Assembly: GCA_019843655.1 (NCBI GenBank) | Contig: JACDQD010000102.1 | Location: 5,961,501 to 6,025,500, forward strand | From: Lethocerus indicus | Taxonomy: Eukaryota > Arthropoda > Insecta > Hemiptera > Belostomatidae | DNA: 64,000 nt | Direction of reading: 5' to 3' | In this document: piece by piece, positions 24,467-43,619 of the stretch | How positions within the stretch are numbered: the first letter of the stretch is position 1 | Layout: each line of letters opens with the position of its first letter | Translations under genes and position numbers: made by a program | The notes under the pieces: model-generated | What the model saw: only the letters and a program-made list of their open reading frames with translations | Told to the model about the DNA's origin: nothing | The model's database searches: none

Positions 24467-27400
24467 TCTGCAGGGCCCTGACCCCTACAAACGACGGACA
24501 AAAGATTGCCCCGGTGCCTGGGCTATGTTTTAAGACCTCCAGTGATTTCAATGGCGCCACCTTCGTCTTAAAGTCAGTTATAACGCGTGGTAAAGACCAC
24601 GGGTTATTCGCGAAGTTTATGAAAATGTGAATTGAATTTTTTGTTTTAATTAAAATTGTCGAGTAATTACACTCGGGCCGTACTTACTACTCGGGTTCCA
24701 GCCACAGTGGGATGGAATTCAGAAATCGTTTACAATTGGAATTTTCTTTATATCATTCTTTATATTCATTCATTATAAATCCGTATGTTAGTAATTACAC
24801 ATTTTTCCAAATTTGATATGCCGAATAAACAGTACGGTGTTTGAGAAGAGCACACGTCTCGGAATAATAAATTAGTAAGAGAAATAAAATTTACGCGTAA
24901 ACACAAATTTAAAATTAAAAAGAAGGGGATATGCAGAAGAGGAAACGTGAAAATCGTGGAAATTTCATGTTTATGCCTCACTGCGGTTTTGCGTCAATTT
25001 CCGACTAAAAATGAAAATAAGTTGTACAAGAGTTTACGCAGAGATTAGAGCGTAAATCACGGTGGGAAAACATTTCTAATGAATTTGCTGTTATCCTTTA
25101 ATGAATACAACGTCAAGACAAACAGCAGATTAAGACTAGACCTTATTAAAATTGTAATGTAGGAAATTCAAATTAGAAAATGTAATGAAATAAAAAATGT
25201 AAGCTAGTTAATGCGACTGATACTTACTTTTAAAATAGTAATGACTCCTACTGTATTCTATTTATTTATTCTAACAACACTAATGCAAAGATTAGCACAT
25301 CTAGACAGAATTTCCCGTTCAATGTATAGAAACTAGAACGCGATGAGAGATTTCAGCAGAATATTAGCAGGAAAAATAGATTGCGAGAAGATATCCAGCC
25401 GAATAATCAAATGCGGAAAGAGAAACTCAAATTTATTGTTCGTTCAGAATATTTCACCCACGTGATGCTACTGAATACGGTGAGAAGCCGTATTGACAGA
25501 GAGAAGCGTCTAACAAGTAACAGATAACCGCAATTATCAACGACCCCCTAAGCATTTTAAACAGTATATTACTATTTAAGGGCAGTAAAATACAAACGGA
25601 ATCCTCTGGATGACAACCCGATTTCGATCTAGTAACCGACATAATAAACGATCGGAGACAGAAAACCGCGCGATTGTTTAAATTCATTTTCTATCCTTTA
25701 CAAACGCGTGGATGAGGGGGCCCGATTTGAGAGAGGATGCGATCATCGTTCCACTCGGAACACAGAACTTGGCACCGGCCTCAACCCAATGGATTAAGTG
25801 AAGTTTAAACTGGGGAGAAAAAAAAAACAGTTGTGATAAAACGGTTGCGTCAACTGCCACGTAAATTCCGCTAAGCGACCAACCGGGAATAAGAGTCATT
25901 CGAATTGATAATTGATGCGGTACACGTGGCATTTAAATGAAGCTATGATTCTTGAATGGAAAGTAACCCCTGCAACGTATTCCCCAGGACAATTACGTAA
26001 ATTGTAACCAACGTCTTTCAAATAGCTCCCAGTAAAATCCGAACATTTTCGCTAAACTTAGGGAGCATATGTACAAAGAATTAAAGAGAATTAGCACTAA
26101 ATTAAAGCACAACCTCAGCAGTAATTCTTTACATATTTAATGCAATGGCGTACTGTTAACATACAAAATAGCGTGGGCACTGTAATTTTTACTTGTAATA
26201 GGGTTTCGGCTGGAAGGACTTTGGACGAATTTCTTACTCTTAAGAATTCTTGAGGATTTTAATTATAACAGACATATTAGTAAAATCAACACATAAGATG
26301 TAAAGTCGTTGAGACACACTGGCCTATTACAAATAGCAAGATCATTATTACTGTCGTACTTGACCGCAGAGAAAAACCACGAAAAAGGCTCTCGTTCATA
26401 AGCCCGCGTTGGAGACTTCATATCTGTCGGCCGCGCTGAGATACCGACCAGCAGGAAAGGTATAACAGTCAAGGTGACAACTGACGCTATTGTTATACAA
26501 ATCATCGCTGTCTGAGTATAATGGGGTACAGAAATTACATTTCGCATTTAATATATTGGTACGCCATTCGCCAAAGTTTATGATACGCGAGGTGGGACAC
26601 AACTGAGATAATAGTACGGTTGTGTTTATCCAATAGGACAGCCTACTGAATACTACAGATAAAAGGTACCGAAGTCTGCTACAGATTCCCCTTTACCATT
26701 TGAACGTAAGTTATCCAAACTAGCGTAGCTTGCTGTTACATGTTTTAGTATCAATGTTTTACTGGTCCACTAGCTCAGTTACCGGCGGCATTAGAGGGGA
26801 GGTTACATCGTCAATGGGCATTCGTAAATTACATTGTATCAACTTGTCGAGTCTACATTGGATGATCTCCGAACAAAATATTGTTAACAGAAAAATTACA
26901 GGCCGATAATATTCGAGCTCCTCGCGGGTCACACTGTATCTGCTCTATTGTTTCCTATAGATGCCCTGATAAAAAGAGTTGCCAATATAATAGAACACGG
27001 GTGAGCGCAAATAGAAACTGTTTGAAATACGCGGCACCGAAGTAGCACTCGAACCGAAACCTATCCTTTTCCCGGTACAGGCCGACATACAAACGGTCGA
27101 TGTTTTAATGGGTTTGTTTCTTAAATATTAAAAAAATACTACTCACGGCACATAAACACTTCCGAGGAGTAGCATAATCCGGTCGAGCTGTTTGAAGGGG
27201 GCGCCGTGATAAGCGAGGGCCGCACGATAACTCATGGGTGTGGGTGGCACGGGGGCTAACAAATGAGACCGTTCGGATGGAAGCGGCGTGAGCTACTGCC
27301 GCGGTTGGTGCAAGGATAAAAACGTTTCCCAGTACAACGTCACGTACCAGCAAAGCTCAAACGCGTGAAGTCCGCGCTGAGTAACAGGAAGCCGCACCGA

Positions 27401-30400
27401 TGACGACACAGATAATGGGGAATTATCGCAAGTCTTTCCCACTCAGACCGGCGGAGCTTCCTAACGTCGCCTACGACACAGTTCCAATTTAGCATTCCTG
27501 TTCTCCGTCAAGTTCTAATTTTATATTCGATCGAAGCCCAAGGACTTGGTCGTCGTAAGCGCCACGGACAGTTGACTTTTAAGTAACACGGTGGTTTATT
27601 CTTCGACAATCGTCCGCCACAAACGAAAAGATACGTCAGGAAATTACAAACGCCTACATTCCTAGAAAGGCACTGACACTGAGGTCCATGAAACAAGCCT
27701 CTTAACCAATTAAGGGATTAAAACCATTTAAGGAACTTTTGAGTCATTACTATAGAATAAGATTAGGCCGATATTTCATACCTATACACTCCCTATTTAG
27801 AAGTTCTAACTGCCAGTAATCTTTACAAACAGATATAAGGAAGATCTTTAGTTTTTGAGTTCTAATCGACCACAATATGAAAATGAAATAATAACATAGG
27901 CAGCAACTAGAATTTGGATTAGTAGCAAAGTACAAAACAAAGTTTGGCCTCTAGACTTAGTTAGGAGTGAAGTGGCGGTTTGAGATTAAGAAGAATCTCT
28001 ATTCCGCCTACTCCCCTAAAAAAGAATTGTGGTCACGAATATGTAGATATCTTACGTAATTTAAAAAAAAATGTTCAAAAAGATAACATTCGTCAACGCA
28101 ATATCGCCACTGTCCGCTCCGCACAGAGCCTCCAAGCGATAACCAAATACTTCCCCGAGCAGTTTCCTTTCGGGCTACTGGAATTTGCATTTATAAATAT
28201 CACATCTTGGAAGGAAAAATAAGTATAAGGAAATAGTTTTCTCCGCGAATCAGACGCTCGACAGTCTCAAGTGATACTTCCTTAGGCCTAGCTTACTTTT
28301 CCTACGAGGACAAGGGCATAGCGCCCGCTTTGACCAAAATAAATTAATCTACGCCTGCATTTCAAAGTTTAAAATAGAAAATGGATTTTCCGAAAGAATC
28401 ACAGCGAGTTTCTAGCATTCGTAGCCTGAAGGACCAATATGGACCGAAGTGCGCAAAACTATAAATGTGTGTGTATATATTTAGTTATCGTTTCATTTCA
28501 CAAGGCTCCATGAAATACAAAGAGGATGAGAATACAGGAATACACAAGTGCATTAATACGTATACTTTCTCCAATTCAATCGTAACACAATATCTATCCT
28601 ATAATAGAGGACGGCAAACAGGTGGAAGATTTAGGTGAGTTTCTTCATGTTAAGATAAATATGAAACCAAAAACTCCGACCTATCGCATCGCCAACTGAA
28701 TTCCTTACCTCTGCATGCTCATAAACAATGTAATGGCTCAAAAATATTAAATATATTTTATAATTGTTAAAAATGTATTTATTAGTGGACAGGCATGGAT
28801 AAGAGAGCCCGGGGTAGTTGCTAAATAGGTTTAGTTATCCGCTAAAGTGAATATACAATAAAATATGTAATTCGGTACTGTAATAGGACAGTCAAGGGAC
28901 AATCAAGGAGGACAAGTAAATTTCTACTATTCGGAGGCTAAGCGCGAGGGACCAACACGTGTGGATGGGCGGAAGGGACCTCACCTAAAAATACATCGTC
29001 CCTTGGCTCGGGTCCCTTCGACTCTTAGAGGATTCGGTTCACGTAACAGAACAGAGGCCCTACCCATTACCGGGACACTGCTGCTACTGCCTGCCACTTC
29101 AGCGGCCAGATTTTCCGAGAACAACCAATCAAAAATCCTACCCTCGCTCTGCCCATCACGGATAGCCTATGAATTCCAAACACCAGAAATACCTTAATGT
29201 CGGGACGAACGGCACCTACGTGGAGACATAACGTTCGGACACGAGCGCTAATCGCGAATAACAATATTTCTCGTACAAAAATGCCACCTTCTAGCCCGTA
29301 TTATAGAAGGAGTGTCGAGACCGATGATGTCTGAAAAATACTACGAGGTTGATAATATAACATGCCTTTTTATCACCGAATGTCACATGTCAAGAAAGTG
29401 AAGAATACCATTTACATCCGCCGTTAATTACTAGTAGACACACTGTTACATAGTGATTACACTGTAACTACTATATTATACCAGGCTTACGAAACGGCTT
29501 CCAACAATTTTCCAGTCGTACCAAGCAGAGAAGCATTTGAAATTTCCGTTGAAGGTGTTATTAAAAATTTGAACCGGACGCACACATTCCGTAAAAGATT
29601 TAAACGTTCCAAACAAAGCGAAGCTAGGATGCCTCGGGTAAAGGCCTGTGCCTCGAAACGGAATCTACAAATGGCGACGGCCCTAGCCGGAACTGCATAT
29701 TTTCGTAACACTCTGTAATTGCGGCTAGCATATTTTCTTTTTCTACGCGACCGGACATGTTCAACAGGAAGAAATGTTTATACAATTTTCTTGGAGCAAT
29801 TTTTTAGCAATTGCGAACGTATAAGGTATTACTATTTCCTGCACAGATGTAGCATACTACTTCCCTTCGTTCAGCGCGATATCTCAATTTGTTATATCTT
29901 CGGGTATCACATCTGAGGGCAAAACTTGAAGCTGGTATATCCATATTTAAAGAATTAGGACATACCGATCATCAAGAGACAATTAGAAGGCAGTAGGGTG
30001 ATTTTCATTAACTTTCCCAGATTGAGAATTTACATACTGGATTCGGACTCCGTTTAATCAAAGTGAGCTATATTACTACCCCTTTGTAACTTCTATAAGA
30101 GCTAATCTAGTAAACGTTGATGATTTTCACATATCAACGCACTTACAAAACAAATACCATTAAAGATAAAATGGACAACCAAATGGGTGCGAAAGAAGTA
30201 TTATTGAAGGGGATTATAGCGAATAAACGTAAAATGTCTATCATAAATACATCGTGTAATCAAAGCAGCATATATCCCAGTGCAACCATTTGATAAATGA
30301 TCGTATCGAAATCTTGGCATTCATTGTATTTGATCCGCTTCCAACTAATTTTCAATCGGATTATTTTAATATTGAATGAAGATTGCCCAACGCTCGTTGA

Positions 30401-31796
30401 CATTCAGTAGGGTTGTGCAGCGATGTGAAAAAAGTTTTTATATTATTGGCCGGTGGCTTCCCCTGGGACTTCCTGCCCGACCGGCTCCTTTCAATCACTC
30501 GAATAATTTCCCCTCCTAATAGAAACGACGGAACTCTACTCTTGTAACCTTCTATAAATCATTTCAGCACATTTAAACTAAAATTTTATACTCTTTACGT
30601 TGAATTAATGTACTCAGTGCGACCATCATTATCATTCCACCACTGTTAAGAAGTAATATCTCTTTACAAATGATGGAATGTATTTTGTGGATAAGAATGA
30701 ATGTTCAAAAGTGCCTAACATTCAATTTTGATAATTTATCGATATTTTTAAGCTTTCTGTATTTTCCATTCTTTTCTCTACGATGCGAAAACAATCGTAA
30801 ATTAGAAAATCCGATTCGGTATAATTGGTTATGGTGCATAAAATACAACGCTTTCTTATGTACTTCGATGGAATGTACGACTGTCAATTACACGAATAAA
30901 CAATATAAATTAAACTGAGGACGAGCATTTTTATTAGATGGAGAAATCACCAATGCAAAGAACGTTCGGATATGTAACAACGAAAACAGGACGAAGTTGA
31001 AAAACACCCATTACATAAATGGGCCCCATTGGTAGAATTAACATTTGCAGGAGTGACAGCTATGGGATTCGACACACTGGTGGGCTCGGCCAATGACAAA
31101 CACGAATGCAAAACAAACATGTATTCTGAACACACCCGACTGAATGGCTCCGACGTTGAATCGCATTAATTTTGTCTTTAAATCTAAATGTATAAATCAA
31201 TTTCCGTATACACGGGACCTTTGTAAACTAGGAACGGATATATTAGTCAAAAAGTCGCGTTTTAAATACGATTCAATTATTATTATTACATATATCGAGC
31301 AGGGCCTGTTTATGGACAGTCGCAAATGGTCCCAAAGTCTATACAGTGAAATGACTGGACTAAACTAAAATGTTCCCTTCTGTTTATAAGGGACGACACA
31401 GGCTCTATGAAAGGATTAAAGCGAAAGCTCGGTCCTCATGAAGACCTAAGGGGAAGAAAGGATTTCACATTTCACGCCCACCTTGTGATCATTATTTCGA
31501 TTTCATGAGAGCAATTCATAAGCGATAATCACATCACTAGTGTCTTTATAGACGACATAAGGGCCCTAGGGTGGTAACCTAATGAAATACTATAGGGACA
31601 GTAAGTGTCACTGGAAAGGTTTGCTAGGAAGTGGTAAGGAGTGAGGCGCACCTGTGAGACTCATGTGCCGAACGTGTAATATTTTTTCCGGTGAGCGGAG
31701 AGGGGGAATAACGGTGTCTTCTCTATTGCTCGCAGGGATCATTGAAGTCGACTCGTATCCCTCTCTAACACCATCTCTCTCACTCACTCACACTCA

Positions 31797-37180
<5,384 letters not shown>

Positions 37181-37199
37181 ACTTGAACTGGCCCGATAG

Positions 37200-37290
37200 A
37201 ATGCGTGAGAGTGAGAACGAGACAGAGATAGAGATGCGGTGGAGAGGGAGCGAGAGAGAAAGAGGTAGCGAAGAGGTGGGAAGGGAGATC
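37200..37290 (+). repeat. interrupted GA-rich purine tract
   Basis: A run of GAGA, GAGAG and AGGGAG units with few pyrimidines. Confidence 0.75.
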
Positions 37291-40200
37291 GAGCAAAAAG
37301 CGGAGCCCACACGCTAACAAAAAAAAGTTAAATGGATTCCATCGACGCGCGCAGGTATAAGGAGGACCCCATTACACCCGGCGCACTATAAGTTTGTATA
37401 CATGTAGCGCTAGAAATTCGAAATACGTTATTCGCTTTTTTTATATCACCGAGGGCTTCAAACGACTAACACATGTACTAGCATCTGACACTCTGGGCGA
37501 AGTAATGTTCAGGTGCGAACCATTAATACGTCCAATACCAACCGCAGTTCCCTAGATAAATCAGAGTAACATTTTGTATATTCTCCGTTGATTCTCTCCT
37601 TCCTTATACATAGGGAATTTATTTACTTGTTTACTTATAGTATGTTTCCACTGTAACGACTCGACTAAGTGTATATTTAGGATTATTGCTGAATAATAAA
37701 TCCAAACAACGGGTTATTCAATGGGTCAGATATTCTTTCAGCCTAATAATTTCACGACATCAGGTCGCCGATAGGATTTGGATTCAAGATACACTTTTTT
37801 AAATGCCACCAATTACGGGATTAAGGGAATAATTCAGAAATGACATTCGCATAAATCAGTAACGACCACGAATCGACCGTGTCCATCAGGAGTAAGAAAA
37901 AATCGAGAATAGGCCATTCTTATATTTTACGAAGTTTTCCCTCCATTTCGGCAACTGGGCATTTTTCCCGGTGGGGCACCATCCGATGGGATATTTTTTT
38001 CCTTGGGGCGGGAGAAGTAAAGGAAGTGGAAGGGAGGGGCCCGCTTCCATCGCAGCCCTCCCCATAAAAAACCGGGAATCAATAATAGGCACACGACTTG
38101 AGCCCAAGCACCACACTCCGGCCATCGCACAACCCTTACTTAGCATAAATCCCCCGGGAACAACCCGCCCCATAGATTTAGACAATATTTTTGGCTCCCA
38201 ACGATGTTTACGGCGGCAGTTGGTATCGCACGATCGCAGGTACAAATCTCCGACGCCTAAAATGAGTGATAGATAGTAGGAGTGTGCAGCCCGCGACAGA
38301 GTCTCAATTATTTCCAAAGAAAACTAGTTAAGACATTTACATAAATATGTTTAAAAGAGGACGTCTATTTCGGGTTAACAGAGAGGACTGAGAGCAAATA
38401 ACGAAATGTAACGTCTTTAGAAAGAGTTCAGTTATGAGAGATTTATATAAGCTATCATATGCAATGGCATACGCGTTTATATCGGCTCCATACCCACACA
38501 CGTATAAGAACGTAGTGGCCAGATGCGGAACTCAATTAAATGCCAATTAAAGTAATATTTCCAATGAAATAACACCGATTAATGTTCAACTTGATTCAAG
38601 CCATTCTCGCTTGATTCATTGTTAGTCCCGTCACGGACTCTCAGTAATAGTGTATAGCGGTATACTAGCGCATGAAGCATTCTGTCGGCAACTGCAACGC
38701 ACTACCGCGTTGCAATAACAGATAACATTGATGAAGATAACGCGATTTTAGGTTCGCGGAAACGAAAACGAGGAAAATGTGACGGGGTTAAAAGGGGATG
38801 AAGACAAATTCCGAATGGTCGACATAAAAAACGTTTATTCAAACCGGGGCTTACTACGATATCGCTGTTTGTTATTGACTTTTTATTGCTGTCGATAAAT
38901 AAAACATCGACATTAGTATCCGATAGTTCGAACGCCAACTTACGTTAATCTGCAAAGGCAACCTTAGTCGAGACTCCAGAATTTATTCTAAACGGGTCCC
39001 AGTCCGAGAGGGCCAATAACAAGTGCGAGGCCCGGGCCCGGGACCGATTTATTGTACAAGATGGCAGCCCCTGATGTTTCCTGTTTCCTCCGATCCCGTC
39101 CGCTGATTTCTAACAATCTGATATAACGTATATCGATTATTTTTTAAAACAAGGTTCATTTCGACCAATAACATCCAGTACAATTTTATCAGGTAAACAA
39201 ATCTCATTCGTAAGTTAAGTAAAGGGGAAAATTGAACTAGATTCCAGCCAGATAGCAGCGGATTACCGGCACCGACCAACATGAATTACATGTAAAAATT
39301 GTAGGCATCGTATAAGTTAGTATCTTATATTCTTCACTACGAAAGAGGCAGACAGAAATGACGACCATTCTCTGCTCAGCCGCAGGTCATAAATAGAAAC
39401 AGATATCCGACAAATATTGCGTACAAAGTATGAAACGCCGTAGAAACGCGTGGGCGTAACGCGAAACGTATCCATATATCAATCGCGCTTTCTATAATCT
39501 ACATCTGTAATTCGAAAGCAATAAAATGACCTAGCCAACCCCAACTCCTCACTATAAATGAATGTACATAATTCCTGAGAGTGATACTTTCAAAATGCGA
39601 AACTCCATTAGTCGTGAAACGTTGAGCACAGTTTACAGAGCTCGGTCACAAATGATCTTTTTTTGTACCATATAGACCGGCTGGAGTGGGCCGGCGCCAC
39701 GAATATCACGAGGCATTAGTTTCGAGGGAAACCAGAAAGCGACGTCGACCTGCCTTGATCACGTCCCACGATACGAAGGACTATTACTAAAAATTGTCGG
39801 GATATTATTTTTCCTCGAAACGCTAATTAATATCATTAATTAACCCGATTTCTACCGGCCACACGTCACGCGGTCCCTCTGCCGCCGTTAACTTCAACAA
39901 CTTCCTTTTCATCGCAGAGTTAAACAAAACGATTGGGCACGTTCCATCAATGGTTTGTTTTACGCCGGGGGAATGAAAGGCGCGAGCCCAGTAATGGGAT
40001 AAACAATGAGGTATACAATGGCCGGCCGGCAAAGCTCCACAATCAAACCAGGTTGGGAGGACCTTAATTATCTTTGAAGCCGACTAGCTCAAAGTCCCTT
40101 TCTATAAACGCAAACAATATTATTTTCTCAACTTTTGTATGGATTACAAGCAAGCAGGAAACTATATTTTCCTTGTAGATTAACGATCAATATATAATAT

Positions 40201-43090
40201 ATACCGGTCCTACACAAATATTGAAATTTTTAACTGATGAAACTTCTATAACATCATTACCTCACAATACGTATCCATAATTATTCGAATTAATCTATTA
40301 ATTAATACTGCCATCCAAAGGAACTGATAAATGGTTTCCATTAATATATTTCGTATACATTTTAAAAATTCAATGTTATACGGTGTTCTCTTCTATCTGA
40401 TTGTAAATTTGAATTTGATTGGACACTGCGGACTTCTAGACTTCTCGTTTCTATTTCAAAATGGCTTTACAAGAAGAATAAGAAGAATCAAATAATATAC
40501 TTGGGGTGTATGTGCGGATGGGAGAGAGAACGGGGGTGGAATTATGAAGAAACGGGGGGGGGGTAACAAAGAAATAGTATCCAGTGGAGATAAGAGAGGT
40601 ACGGACAGTGTCAGTGACTTTCCTGGAAAGTGCTTCGACCAATAAAAACTGGTGGCGGCCCTCTGGCTTTGCATTTTACGACCCCCCCCCCGTCATTACA
40701 GTATGCGCTCATTACCCCCTCCGCCCACCACCATACCTTCATTGGCCTGTCCGTCTCACTCACGGACGGACGGGCTTTATTAAAACTACCGTTCGTTTAA
40801 TTAATTGTTGTGAACACAGTTTACCCTCGATTGGGGAAATGCAGTTTTACTAATGGTCAACTTGATAGTGCGTTAAAGTGTAAAATTTAATTGATACTAT
40901 GTCCCCAAAAATTAAAATTACCTTGACTAATAATAAATGTGATTATGGCAAATAAATCTGTATAGTGTGAGGAATAATCAAACTATACTCGTTCATGCAA
41001 GTCATAAAAAATAAGCCCATATTGGAAATATTTGTTAACGTCAGAGAGGAACTTACAGAAACGACCCAAGGAATAAATTATGTAGGAGTATGTATAGAAT
41101 GATAAATAAAACACAAAATAGTGAATACATCCACTCATCCCTATGTTTTTATAGATCGGGTATTTTTTTAGCACGATTCCTTTCAATTAAACACGAATCA
41201 TGGCTTCGGTGGGCCCATAAACATCTAACGAGCATCTCAAATGACACGCCACCGGCTTTAGCTCAATAAATTCAAAGATCTCGGCCGGAATTTTCATCGG
41301 ACTAGGGTCGTTAGGTAGAACGGTTTTATTGTGGGCGATAAAAACTCGGACACGGTAGTACCGAGCCTGGGGTAAGACGTGGGACTTAACCGTCGGTACG
41401 AGGCCCCCGTAACAATGGGTCCGGGCCAGATAACAGGGCGGCCCTCACCCAGTAATAAGATATTTAGGGCCGGGAATTTTCCAAAGGGCGGTAGGCGGGA
41501 AGGGAGGGAGAGAGGAGGTACACTCCTCTACATTCTCCCCGGGCCCACAATAGGGTCTGGGGTCTGGACTACTCGAGTGGGAGGGAGAGAAGAGGGTTAG
41601 AAAGAGAGGAAGAAAGAGACGAGAGAGGAGTGAGAGTGAGAAGAAGAGAAGAAACTCTGTCTAAGTAGGGAGCGATGGTCGGGGTGGGAGCCGAACAATG
41701 GGGGAGGGGAGGCAACTATCGGCCCGACAACCCCCGCCTCTATTGACCTATCGCTTTCCAAATCCGAAAAGTAAATTTTTCGATATACCCCACTTATCTT
41801 ACCGCCTCAGCCTACGTATCTCATCTAAATACACGATTCACATTAATTATGCCTACTGCATGCGGTTAATTCTAACTCTTGAGATACAGGAAGAACGATT
41901 TCAGTATATGACTTATAATTATGGAAAGAAATGAGTTTTTTTCTGATGCAGGAAAAATATTGACGAAATGTATATGTGAATATGACACTTATGTAATAGG
42001 TTAAGCAATGCCGATCTACAAATAATAAAACAACACACAGGTACAGTTAAACAAATGTTGTTTCACCAAGAACCAAATACAGAATCAGGGCAGTGTTTAT
42101 CGCTGGACATATGCCTCGGGAACATTGCCAAAAGAAATGACCCTGACAGTAATTTGTGCAGATACCACAGAGTGTGTACTGAACTATGTACAGATACCAT
42201 TCATAACAACATAACACTTGATCAAAACAAAACTTAATGTAAACAAAAAATTACTTTCGTTTATCGGGTTCACTAAATATAGTTAGTACCGAGCAAACTA
42301 CGAATTAATTGAAACAACCTTCTTCTTTCATCTTCTACGACTCCGGTTGTTTCAGTTAACATCATTCATTTGAATCATAGTTCCGATTACCCGAATCTGT
42401 ATTAATATAATAGTTTCATAAAAATAATATTCTAAGAATAATAATTAAAATAAATGATAGCCACACAATGTGACGGATTATTAAATCTATCGAGCACAAG
42501 TCATATTAAACAAGCGCATGAAAAGGCTCATAAAATATATAATCACTTAAACCGCACAACAGAATGAAAAGAAAACTTACTTCAATGATTCAAGTCTTTA
42601 GGAATTTGATATGTGACAGTACAAATAAGAGGGGCATTGAAAATAGACATTATTGAAAGAGGTTCACCGAACCGGATAATTTATAGACCTTCCAAGTATA
42701 GACTCGGACAGTTCGATTTGGCACGAGTGCGGTTGAAATACGCCTTCCAACTTTTACTACGCCCCTCCCTGTGTACACACGTCTTATTAGCAGAGGGATC
42801 ATTTAACCCTGAGCCGGAGCTTAATGAAAATCATCCCCGAGATTAAACCCTTAATCCCGGTTATTAGGGCCCCCAACTTATGAAAAAACTTCAATAAGGT
42901 AACCCGACGCCTACTGATATTTTTACACAATTATATTTACCTTTCTGTGATTTATTAAAGGAAACAATTAACGTTTCTCTAATACAGATCCCCAGTCATG
43001 CTTTAATTTCCCCACGAGAATTTTTTTTTAAATGAGACAATTAATTTCACAATTACACAATGCAGAATAAGAGAAAGAAATATTCATCCG
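37291..43090. other. noncoding; purine tract, G10/C10 pair
   Basis: The segment holds a 12-bp palindrome CCCGGGCCCGGG (39031-39042) and a YY1-like AAGATGGCAGC at about 39059-39069. G10 (40554-40563) faces C10 (40682-40691). A purine-rich tract runs at about 41490-41655. No gene was recognised. Confidence 0.5.
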
Positions 43091-43092
43091 CT

Positions 43093-43096
<4 letters not shown>

Positions 43097-43186
<90 letters not shown>
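43097..43186. repeat. (AT)45 microsatellite
   Basis: Ninety uninterrupted bases of AT dinucleotide, flanked by TTATT and TTAATTAATAGG. Confidence 0.98.
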
Positions 43187-43190
<4 letters not shown>

Positions 43191-43580
43191 TAATAGGAAC
43201 AAGAATTTAGGTCGACAAAGAACCAAAGCGTTAGTTAGCTTTGTTCCTTTTACTGTAGTAGTGTTAATAACACTGATATACCCACAGCTGGGGAGAAAGT
43301 ACACTTACCCATTCAATGAACAGCGTGGGAAACAAAACACTACTGTTATTGATGGAATTAACAGCGTGTAACCGCTAATTCACAGAAGTTTTATTGTGCA
43401 CAGGTCATAATATGTAAAACACATAAGCCGGCAGGCTAACAGGCATAAATATACACACGATTACAGAGACTTACACCCGAACCACTTCCTGTGTCTTTTA
43501 TCAACGCCTAACAAGCAGTTTTATAGTTTTTTGGTTCCTTAGATGGTTATTAAGGTCCCAGAGTGGTACCTTGGAGAGGT

Positions 43581-43610
43581 TTCCTATCGATTCATAAATT
43601 TCGATAGGAA
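43581..43610. repeat. perfect hairpin, TTCCTATCGA arms
   Basis: Ten-base perfect arms TTCCTATCGA / TCGATAGGAA with a 10-base AT-rich loop. No flanking TA or TTAA duplication, so not evidently a transposon end. Confidence 0.8.
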
Positions 43611-43619
43611 CAAAGCGGG

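Larger units (their letters stand above)
21774..31640. other. noncoding stretch, no gene recognised
   Basis: Alternating AT-rich DNA and CpG-rich patches, for example 22.16-22.62, 23.15-23.30 and 24.05-24.60 kb. It contains TAGGTCAGT elements 4-6. An octamer ATTTGCAT at 28183-28190 is directly followed by TATAAATA (28192-28199), a possible but unsupported core promoter on the plus strand. No tRNA, rRNA or coding exon was recognised. Confidence 0.5.
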
